Positions 58,227-64,000 of a DNA stretch of 64,000 nucleotides are shown piece after piece. Each line of letters opens with the position of its first letter. The stretch's first letter is position 1. Origin of the DNA: CAZDVQ01 sp964508975. GTDB lineage: Bacteria; Bacteroidota; Bacteroidia; Chitinophagales; Saprospiraceae. Both the position numbers and the translations under genes were made by a program. Below the pieces are notes generated by a model. It searched no databases. It saw only the letters and a list, made by a program, of their open reading frames with translations, and was not told the origin of the DNA. The stretch spans positions 41,405 through 105,404 of the forward strand of contig CAZDVQ010000008.1 of the NCBI GenBank assembly GCA_964508975.1, in the 5' to 3' direction.

Positions 58227-58286
58227 CTAGCCAAAGCACATGATCATCAAGCCGATGAGCACTATGCCTAATTTAATGGTTTTCAT
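58227..58286 (-). CDS. 19-residue hydrophobic microprotein
   Basis: ATG 58286 to TAG 58227 encodes MKTIKLGIVLIGLMIMCFG: two lysines then an unbroken hydrophobic stretch, a minimal single-span membrane peptide. A strong terminator follows within 4 bases, and the next gene downstream is over 100 bases away, so a transcript ends just here. The upstream region has no exact TAnnTTTG match. Recalls the other microgene at 22385 in layout. Could also be the leader peptide of an attenuator for the downstream oxidase gene. Confidence 0.5.
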   Translation of the reverse strand: MKTIKLGIVLIGLMIMCFG

Positions 58287-58405
58287 GTTTTTTGTTTTTG
58301 CGTGTTTGGGGGTATTTATAATACTTCAAAATCCTTGCCATGTCACATGTGTTTAAAAATATATTATAAATATTATATCAAATACTCAAAAAAATCCCCT
58401 GCAAA

Positions 58406-58438
58406 TTGAACTTTCACATGACTTTCGTTGTATCTTTG
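58406..58438 (+). promoter_or_regulatory. Promoter of the HesB/YigZ genes (TTG - N22 - TATCTTTG)
   Basis: TTG 58406-58408, TATCTTTG 58431-58438; 30 bases before ATG 58469. It rules out longer in-frame starts near 58406. Confidence 0.65.
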
Positions 58439-58468
58439 CAAAGATTAAATCTAAATAGCAATCATACC

Positions 58469-58816
58469 ATGGCAGAAATACTCATAGATGCACCTATCCA
58501 ACTGACTCCTGGCGCCATCAAGGCTTTGGCTAAAATCAAAGCAGATGAGCAACTCGGCGACGAACATGCCTTGCGCATCGGCGTTAAAGGCGGTGGATGT
58601 AGCGGCTTTTCATACGTACTCGGCTTTGATGTAAAGCAAGAAAACGACGATATGTTCGTGGTAGAGGGTATCCCGGTTTTGATGAACAAAGCCCACGCCA
58701 TCTACCTCATGGGCATGACCATCGACTATCAAGACGGCCTCAACAACCGTGGTTTTAGCTTCATCAACCCTAATGCTACCGACACTTGCGGTTGTGGAAC
58801 TTCTTTTTCCGCCTAA
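58469..58816 (+). CDS. A-type Fe-S cluster carrier (HesB/IscA/ErpA/SufA family)
   Basis: 115 residues. The three conserved cysteines are present: Cys44 in KGGGCSGFSYVLGF, and Cys107 and Cys109 in DTCGCGTSF. ITIDYQDGLNNRGFSFINPNA-type sequence precedes the CGCG motif. It takes clusters from a scaffold and passes them on to apo-proteins. No isc or suf genes are next to it, so the specific member (ErpA or SufA) is not assigned. The YigZ gene follows after 3 bases, so they form one operon. Confidence 0.94.
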   Translation: MAEILIDAPIQLTPGAIKALAKIKADEQLGDEHALRIGVKGGGCSGFSYVLGFDVKQENDDMFVVEGIPVLMNKAHAIYLMGMTIDYQDGLNNRGFSFINPNATDTCGCGTSFSA

Positions 58817-58819
58817 GTT

Positions 58820-59428
58820 TTGAGTACCACCAAGGACACATATTTAACGATTGCTGCCCCGACCGAAGGATTTTTCCGCGATCGGGGCAGTAAATTTTTA
58901 GCCTTTGCCTTTCCCGTGCGCGATGAGCACGACATTAAGCAGCAGCTCGATGCGCTGCGCAAAATTCACCCCAAGGCTACGCACCATTGCTACGCCTGGC
59001 GTTTAGGCATGGGCCAGGACCAATATCGCGCCAACGACGATGGCGAACCCTCCGGTACCGCCGGGCGGCCTATACTCGGACAAATAGACAGCCAGGGCCT
59101 CACCAATGTATTAATCATCATCGTGCGTTATTATGGCGGCACCAACCTGGGTGCATCGGGCCTCATCAACGCCTACAGGGTAGCCAGCCAAGAAGCACTA
59201 GCCCTGGCCAGCATCGAGGAGCGCATCGTAGAAAATATCATCTCGTTCAGCTTCAGCTTTGAAAAAACAGGCGAGGTGATGCGTGTGGTCAACAAGCTCA
59301 ACGCGCAAATGCTCCAGCAAAGCTACACGCCCGACCCGCTCTACAAAGTGGCCATCCGCCAAAAAGACAGCGCCCAACTTATCGCACTGCTTGAGGATAT
59401 TGATACGGTGTGCGTGGTGGAGGACTAA
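58820..59428 (+). CDS. YigZ/IMPACT family protein
   Basis: 202 residues, starting at TTG (58820) 3 bases after the HesB-type gene; no in-frame ATG gives a full domain. N-terminal IMPACT domain: FRDRGSKFLAFAFPV, ATHHCYAWRLG, ANDDGEPSGTAGRPIL, IIIVRYYGGTNLGASGLINAYR, all canonical. C-terminal DUF1949-type domain. The family relates to translation control in eukaryotes; the bacterial role is unclear. The TTG start with a short gap implies low, coupled translation. Confidence 0.92.
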   Translation: MSTTKDTYLTIAAPTEGFFRDRGSKFLAFAFPVRDEHDIKQQLDALRKIHPKATHHCYAWRLGMGQDQYRANDDGEPSGTAGRPILGQIDSQGLTNVLIIIVRYYGGTNLGASGLINAYRVASQEALALASIEERIVENIISFSFSFEKTGEVMRVVNKLNAQMLQQSYTPDPLYKVAIRQKDSAQLIALLEDIDTVCVVED

Positions 59429-59486
59429 AATAGTATATCGGCCTATTTTGCTTTAAATTAATGGATAACATAACGGAAATATTGTA

Positions 59487-59494
59487 TAACTTTG
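59487..59494 (+). promoter_or_regulatory. Promoter -7 box TAACTTTG
   Basis: Exact TAnnTTTG match 36 bases before ATG 59531; lies over an in-frame TTG at 59492, which it rules out as a start. Confidence 0.5.
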
Positions 59495-59530
59495 TATTTG
59501 AACATTATTTTTTTAGGTAAATTAGTTAGG

Positions 59531-60370
59531 ATGAAAATCTGGATATCATTTGCTTTTTTTACGTATTTTGTAGCAAGTACAATGGCCTGTTTTGGTCAAA
59601 CTAGGCTTGAAAAAACTGAGTATATCTTACAACAGTTGGACTACGTTAAGTCTTTGTCCAATATGTTTGAATTTCAAATATCAAGTTTAAAACAGCATCT
59701 ATCTGGGCAAGATAGTATTAAGTTACTAGAACTTGAAAGTCGTTTAACTTACGATGAAGTCAGGAAAAGAATCTTTGACATATTTGATGAATTGTACACG
59801 GCAGAAGAAATTGACGATATCTATGATTTTTTTCAGACGACGGCGTTTAAAAAAGGATTCCAACAAGGTGGGTTTAACGATATGTTGACATCCCAATTTG
59901 AAGACCTGGAAAATGAAATCAATGATTTACAAATGGTAGTCGATGGCGCAATTTTGGACGAGCCAGCCCAATTTACCTTTATTCCAGTTGAAGCAGAAGA
60001 TGGCTTTTATACTTTGGTTGATTATTATATTACAGTTGAAAGCGGCGTTGATATTCAAAATCCGAGTGACGTGAAATTGGCAGAAAAGCCTTGTTTAACA
60101 TCAAAAGACATAGCAAAAGTTGAAAAGGTTTACAACGAATACCGCGGAGTTTACCCACAACTTAGTATAAAATTGACCAAGGAGGGGGCAAAAAAATGGA
60201 AACTTATTACTCAAGACAATTTGGGTAAACCAATAGCGCTAGTCATTGATAAAAACATCGTTACAATGCCTTCGGTTTATCAAGTAATAACTAGTGGAAA
60301 TATTACAATGGATTTTAATTTTCCAGAAGAGCTGGCAGACAAGATTGTAGAAAGACTAAGTCAGCAGTAA
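59531..60370 (+). CDS. Secreted protein with a stand-alone SecDF P1-head-like domain
   Basis: 279 residues. Signal peptide about 1-23 (MKIWISFAFFTYFVASTMAC..). A helical middle part (about 24-135, EYILQQLDYVKSLSNMF, SRLTYDEVRKRIFDIFDELY) follows. The C-terminal about 110 residues resemble the SecD P1-head: LSIKLTKEGAKKWKLITQDNLGKPIALVIDKNIVTMPSVYQVITSGNITMDFNF has the order and phrasing of SecD (KLTxxGAxKxxxIT.N.GKxxAIVxDxxVxxxPxI.xxIxxGxxxI). No transmembrane Sec domain is attached. Probably a periplasmic protein using this fold; a chaperone-like or export-related role is speculative. Confidence 0.78.
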   Translation: MKIWISFAFFTYFVASTMACFGQTRLEKTEYILQQLDYVKSLSNMFEFQISSLKQHLSGQDSIKLLELESRLTYDEVRKRIFDIFDELYTAEEIDDIYDFFQTTAFKKGFQQGGFNDMLTSQFEDLENEINDLQMVVDGAILDEPAQFTFIPVEAEDGFYTLVDYYITVESGVDIQNPSDVKLAEKPCLTSKDIAKVEKVYNEYRGVYPQLSIKLTKEGAKKWKLITQDNLGKPIALVIDKNIVTMPSVYQVITSGNITMDFNFPEELADKIVERLSQQ

Positions 60371-60418
60371 TGAAATAGGTCACAGGCCCCAAAATCATTG
60401 TCTAAGCAAAATGCTCCC

Positions 60419-61390
60419 CTAATGACTCAACGGCCGGCGTTTAATCATGCCGCCTTTAGTGTCCTTTACGCTGTTCATGACCACGAAAGCGCTGGGTTCT
60501 ATTTTCTCGAGCTCGGTGTGTAGTTTGTTTAACTCTAACCTAGTGATAACGGTGTATATAATGTCTATTTCGCTGCTTTCGCCCCTTTTGCCATAGCCAC
60601 GTTGCCCTTTGTAAATGGTAACGCCACGGCCCATGGTTTGGATAATCATCTGCCGGATGTCTTCACTGTGCACAGCTATAATCGTTACACCGATGTATTC
60701 TTCTATACCTTCCACAATAAAGTCTAGTGTTTTAGAGGCGGCCAAATAGGTAATCATAGAGTATAAGGCTACTTCAATGCCTAAAAAATAAGCTGCAACC
60801 CCAAATATCAACACGTTGATGACAATAACGATATCGCCGAGGGTGGCACCAGTTTTCCGACTTAAATATATGGCCAATACCTCGGTGCCGTCAATCACCG
60901 CACCGCCCCGAATGGCAAAGCCAATGCCCGCCCCCAGAAAGAAACCACCAAACACCGCTACCAGTAAGTTATCGTCTGTAACGTTAGGGAATGACACCAA
61001 GGCCAGTACCAGGGATAATCCCGTGATGGCCAGGGCCGTTTTGAAGGCAAATTTGCGCCCCATGGTTTTGTAGGCCAATCCTATAAATGGTATGTTAATC
61101 AACACGATAAACAGGTACAGCGGCACATTACTCAAAGCAGATAATAATAGCGATATGCCAGTTACGCCACCATCTATAAAATGGTTCGTCAACAAAAAGC
61201 CTTTCAAACCAAAGGCTGCTGAAAATATTCCGATGCTTATGAGGAAAAAATCCTTGATGTTTCGGCGTATGGCAATGCTAAACAAGCGGTATGCTTTGGC
61301 TAGCTCATACTCCGAGTAAGGCTTAGTGTTCCGTTTGTCGCGTTTGAGTAATTTCTGTTGTTCTAGAATTCTGGTCCAAAATGCGTTCAT
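60419..61390 (-). CDS. YitT family membrane protein
   Basis: 323 residues. A cytoplasmic N-terminal stretch rich in K/R/Y (1-40), then five or six transmembrane helices (about 45-245: GIFSAAFGLKGFLLTNHFIDGGVTGISLLL, VPLYLFIVLINIPFIGLAY, GTEVLAIYLSRKTGATLGDIVIVINVLIF). A C-terminal DUF2179 domain (VHSEDIRQMIIQTMGRGVTIYKGQRGYGKRGESSEIDIIYTVITR in parts) ends the protein. Family of transporter-like proteins of unknown substrate. Single gene, convergent with the SecD-like gene. Confidence 0.92.
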   Translation of the reverse strand: MNAFWTRILEQQKLLKRDKRNTKPYSEYELAKAYRLFSIAIRRNIKDFFLISIGIFSAAFGLKGFLLTNHFIDGGVTGISLLLSALSNVPLYLFIVLINIPFIGLAYKTMGRKFAFKTALAITGLSLVLALVSFPNVTDDNLLVAVFGGFFLGAGIGFAIRGGAVIDGTEVLAIYLSRKTGATLGDIVIVINVLIFGVAAYFLGIEVALYSMITYLAASKTLDFIVEGIEEYIGVTIIAVHSEDIRQMIIQTMGRGVTIYKGQRGYGKRGESSEIDIIYTVITRLELNKLHTELEKIEPSAFVVMNSVKDTKGGMIKRRPLSH

Positions 61391-61479
61391 GTTAGGGCTG
61401 GCTATGGCTTATAATATAAGTACTCCCATATTCAAGTCATTATCCCGCCTATTTGTTTCGATTGCTTGGTATTTTCCTT

Positions 61480-61650
61480 TTTTGGGCGCGTCGGCCTGCG
61501 GCCGTCGGGCTTTCGCCTCTAATTCACGTCGTGCTCGGGCTGCCCGGCATAGTTGCGGCTAGTCTGTTCCAGCCTTCGCCGCGCTTTGCCGGGGCGGCTT
61601 GCGCCGCTTTAGCCCTCGCCCTCGTTCATATCCGGCTCAATCCCTCGCGC
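61480..61650 (+). repeat. GC-rich TTTTTGGGCG element, copy 16
   Basis: TTTTTTGGGCGCGTCGGCC, hairpin CTGCGGCCG, then CGGGCTTTCGCCTCTAATTC, ACGTCGTG, and TCATATCCGGCTCAATCCCT; the subtype shared with copy 4 at 16366. 61655-61690 is a GATAGTT 7-mer tract. Confidence 0.72.
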
Positions 61651-61724
61651 GCAATAGTTGATAGTTTGCTGTTGGTAGTTGATAGCTAGAGGGTGGGGGG
61701 ATGCCGAAACCCCTCAACTACAGC

Positions 61725-61871
61725 GTTTAAGATGACAGGGCTAACGCCCCTTTGATTAAAATTAGGGGCGTAGCCCTGACATCTTCTTGCCCTTGTTGGC
61801 GTCCCCGCCAACAAGCGTAAAGCAGCGCAAGTGATTGGCAAACTTGTACGGCCGTTGGCGGGGACGCCAAC
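61725..61871. repeat. GGGCTACGCCCC hairpin pair and 77-bp GTTGGCGTCCCCGCC element
   Basis: 61725-61785: GATGACAGGGCTAACGCCCC and AGGGGCGTAGCCCTGACATC form a hairpin like those at 44893-45110. 61795-61871: inverted copy of 26052-26128, same 77-bp length, with GTTGGCG ends and internal TTGGCAAACTTGTACGGC. Confidence 0.75.
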
Positions 61872-61904
61872 AGCGGCAATGTATAAATAATCCATAATCA
61901 GAAC

Positions 61905-62058
61905 CCGCAGCGAAGCTGCGGGTTCCGCGCGAGGTGCCCAGAGGGCCGCGCCGCAGGCGCGGGTGCCGTAGAGCCGCGATGCTTCGCGGCTAAGAGCACC
62001 GAGGCGAATAGCCGAGCCCGGCGGGGACCGACGGCCGTAGGCCGACGCGCCCAAAAAA
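61905..62058 (-). repeat. GC-rich TTTTTGGGCG element, copy 17 (inverted)
   Basis: CCGCAGCGAAGCTGCGGG, GCCGCGATGCTTCGCGGC and the conserved end GACGGCCGTAGGCCGACGCG, CCCAAAAAA. It lies before the carboxylase promoter. Confidence 0.72.
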
Positions 62059-62103
62059 TCAAATCAATCGTAGGGTATCCATGGGCTATACGAGGCGCAA
62101 CAT

Positions 62104-62134
62104 TTGCACAAGTCAACACATTTACATACATTTG
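62104..62134 (+). promoter_or_regulatory. Carboxylase promoter (TTG - N20 - TACATTTG)
   Basis: TTG 62104-62106 and TACATTTG 62127-62134, a perfect consensus 28 bases before the ATG. Confidence 0.7.
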
Positions 62135-62162
62135 CGAAACGAACCTAACCAACACGAAATAC

Positions 62163-63797
62163 ATGTCGAAGCAAGATTTAGAATTTAACCGGAATGAGGA
62201 TAGTAACAAGCTGGCCGTTTCAAAAATGAAGCAATTGCTGGCTAAAGTTCACCTGGGCGGCGGCCAAAAACGCATCGAAAAACAACACGAACAAGGTAAA
62301 ATGACCGCTCGCGAAAGGGTGGCTTACCTGCTGGATAAAGACAGCGATTTCCTTGAAATTGGCGGTTTTGTAGGCTACGACATGTACCAAGAACACGGCG
62401 GTTGCCCATCGGGTGGGGTAGTGACGGGCATTGGCAAGGTGGCTGGCCGACAGTGTATGATCGTGGCCAACGATGCCACGGTGAAAGCTGGCGCTTGGTT
62501 CCCCATCACGGGTAAAAAGAACTTGCGCGCGCAAGAAATTGCCATGGAAAACCGCTTGCCCATCATTTACCTCGTAGACTCTGCGGGAGTGTACCTGCCT
62601 ATGCAAGATGAAATTTTCCCTGATAAAGAGCATTTTGGCCGTATTTTCCGCAACAATGCCAAGATGAGCAGTATGGGCATTCCCCAGATTGCAGCCATCA
62701 TGGGCAGTTGTGTGGCGGGTGGTGCATACCTGCCTATCATGTCGGACGAGGCCCTGATTGTAGACGGCACCGGTAGTATTTTCCTGGCGGGCCCTTACCT
62801 CGTGAAAGCGGCTATCGGTGAGGATACCGACCAAGAAACCCTGGGCGGTGCTAAAACCCAATCTGAAATCTCGGGCGTGACCGATTACCGGGTACCCGAC
62901 GATAAAACTTGCCTCGATACCATCCGCAAACTGATTGATAAACAAGGCCATTTTGATAAAGCGGGCTTTGACCGTGTGGAAGCTAAAGATCCAGCTAAAG
63001 ATCCACAAGAATTGTACGGTGTTTACCCCGATACCACGGTTAAACCCTACAACATGATGGAGCTCATCGAACGTTTTGTGGATGCAGACTCGATTGTTGA
63101 ATACAAGGCTGGCTACGGTAAAACCTTGATTTGCGCCTACGCCCGCATTGACGGCTGGGCCGTGGGTATTGTGGCGAACCAACGCATCGTGGTGAAAAGC
63201 GCCAAGGGCGAAATGCAATTTGGCGGCGTGATTTATTCTGACTCAGCCGATAAAGCCTCGCGCTTTATCATGAATTGCAACCAGAAGAAGATTCCGCTGG
63301 TGTTCTTGCACGACGTAACCGGTTTTATGGTAGGTACCCGCTCTGAACATGGCGGTATCATCAAGGACGGCGCGAAGATGGTGAACGCAGTATCGAACTC
63401 GACCGTGCCTAAATTCAGCATTGTGATTGGTAACTCGTTCGGCGCGGGTAACTACGCCATGTGCGGTAAAGCTTACGACCCCCGTTTAATCGTGGCTTGG
63501 CCTTCGGCTAAAATAGCGGTGATGGGTGGTGCGCAAGCCGCTAAAGTGTTGCTGCAAATACAAGTGTCATCGCTCAAAGCCAAAGGCGAGGTAATTAGTC
63601 CAGAAGACGAAGCCAAGATGCTGAAAGAAGTATCTGATCGCTACGATAGCCAAACTACGGCCTATTACGCAGCTGCCCGCCTCTGGGTAGATGCTATCAT
63701 TGACCCACTAGAAACCCGCAAGGTGATTTCAACGGGTATCGAGATGGCGAATAACGCTCCGGTAGAGAAATTTAATCCAGGCGTAATGCAAACCTAG
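62163..63797 (+). CDS. Acyl-CoA carboxylase, carboxyltransferase (beta) subunit
   Basis: 544 residues, full length for the family. N-terminal carboxyltransferase half with GKMTARERVAYLLDKDS, VVTGIGKVAGRQCMIVANDATVKAGAW, the acyl-CoA-binding SAGVYLPMQDE and GSCVAGGAYLPIMSDEALIV; C-terminal half with FLHDVTGFMVGTRSEHGGIIKDGAKMV and GNSFGAGNYAMCGKAYDPRLIVAWPSAKIAVMGG. It moves the carboxyl group from biotin to an acyl-CoA. The pattern favours methylcrotonyl-CoA carboxylase (leucine degradation) or a broad acyl-CoA carboxylase over propionyl-CoA; not certain. No biotin carboxylase subunit is in the window. Confidence 0.92.
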   Translation: MSKQDLEFNRNEDSNKLAVSKMKQLLAKVHLGGGQKRIEKQHEQGKMTARERVAYLLDKDSDFLEIGGFVGYDMYQEHGGCPSGGVVTGIGKVAGRQCMIVANDATVKAGAWFPITGKKNLRAQEIAMENRLPIIYLVDSAGVYLPMQDEIFPDKEHFGRIFRNNAKMSSMGIPQIAAIMGSCVAGGAYLPIMSDEALIVDGTGSIFLAGPYLVKAAIGEDTDQETLGGAKTQSEISGVTDYRVPDDKTCLDTIRKLIDKQGHFDKAGFDRVEAKDPAKDPQELYGVYPDTTVKPYNMMELIERFVDADSIVEYKAGYGKTLICAYARIDGWAVGIVANQRIVVKSAKGEMQFGGVIYSDSADKASRFIMNCNQKKIPLVFLHDVTGFMVGTRSEHGGIIKDGAKMVNAVSNSTVPKFSIVIGNSFGAGNYAMCGKAYDPRLIVAWPSAKIAVMGGAQAAKVLLQIQVSSLKAKGEVISPEDEAKMLKEVSDRYDSQTTAYYAAARLWVDAIIDPLETRKVISTGIEMANNAPVEKFNPGVMQT

Positions 63798-63865
63798 ATT
63801 TTAGTTATTAATTGTTAATTATTAATTATTATGGTTTTGCCACCCATAGCTCTTTGCACTAAATT

Positions 63866-64000
63866 GTGCCTCACCCCGCCGCGTTGCGGCGACCCTCTCC
63901 CCTGAAACGCTCGTAAACTCGCGTGCGGAGAGGGTATGAAGCTTTGGCAAGCATATTGGCCCACTCTCTACAACACGCGTAGCGTGTGCCGGTGGAGAGG
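63866..64000 (+). repeat. GTGCCTCACCCCG element, copy 3, cut by the window edge
   Basis: GTGCCTCACCCCGCCGCGTT, GCGGCGACCCTCTCCCC, CGCTCGTAAACTCGCGTGCG and ACACGCGTAGCGTGTGCC; same orientation as copy 2 at 42459. The closing arm lies outside the window. Confidence 0.75.

Noticed and set aside
62220..63218. 332-codon open frame opposite the acyl-CoA carboxylase gene
   Set aside because: His/Phe-rich antisense translation of a strongly biased gene; no start context or family signature.

Overview
The window looks like a chromosomal segment of a Bacteroidota bacterium. Three secreted proteins end in type IX secretion (T9SS) sorting domains: two type A-like and one type B. There is a type III glutamine synthetase, and many genes are preceded by the Bacteroidota promoter form TTG - about 20 nt - TAnnTTTG. 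The exact family (Saprospiria-, Chitinophagia- or Flavobacteriia-like) cannot be fixed from this sequence alone. There is no rRNA, prophage, CRISPR array or transposase gene.

Layout. 0-5 kb: prfB (release factor 2, cut by the left edge, with its programmed frameshift), a membrane protein, a T9SS cargo protein and aroC. 5-6 kb: two AT-rich orphan genes. 6.5-16.3 kb: parC, glnN (GSIII), lpdA, a small secreted protein with an EVE-domain protein, tRNA-Leu(GAG), pyrF and a NifU-like gene. 16.7-25.9 kb: a WG-repeat protein, the minus-strand operon DUF4920 lipoprotein - acyltransferase - Mrp, a 30-codon membrane microprotein, yqgF, hup, an M43 metalloprotease and ung. 26.6-35.2 kb: a GH20 hexosaminidase, a GH2 beta-mannosidase and a large glycine-rich T9SS adhesin. 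35.8-40.3 kb: an AT-rich accessory islet with a calcineurin-like phosphoesterase fused to a STAND/NACHT-type NTPase and a membrane-anchored partner candidate; this is the best candidate for an undescribed conflict (anti-phage) system here. 40.6-44.1 kb: a TetR regulator, a PaaE-type reductase, an SPFH protein and a START-like protein. 45.3-48.5 kb: a second AT-rich set of orphan lipoproteins and small proteins. 49-60.4 kb: cinA, a 1053-residue type-B T9SS protein, a TPR protein, a deoxynucleoside kinase, SRP RNA, a secreted protein, an alpha-hydroxy-acid oxidase, a 19-residue microprotein, an A-type Fe-S carrier, a YigZ protein and a stand-alone SecD P1-head protein. 60.4-64 kb: YitT and an acyl-CoA carboxylase beta subunit.

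The housekeeping genes are ordinary; the intergenic DNA is not. Almost every long gap holds dispersed, hairpin-rich repeats: about 17 copies of a GC-rich element beginning TTTTTGGGCG, whose stems change sequence but keep pairing; three copies of a 160-bp MITE-like inverted repeat with likely 3-bp target duplications; a 170-bp GTGCCTCACCCCG element; several smaller palindromes; and degenerate tandem repeats whose unit is very often 7 bp. The two AT-rich islets share one upstream module: a promoter, then a CGTATATTTACGAG motif at identical spacing.

All functions are inferred from motifs read by eye. No similarity search was possible.
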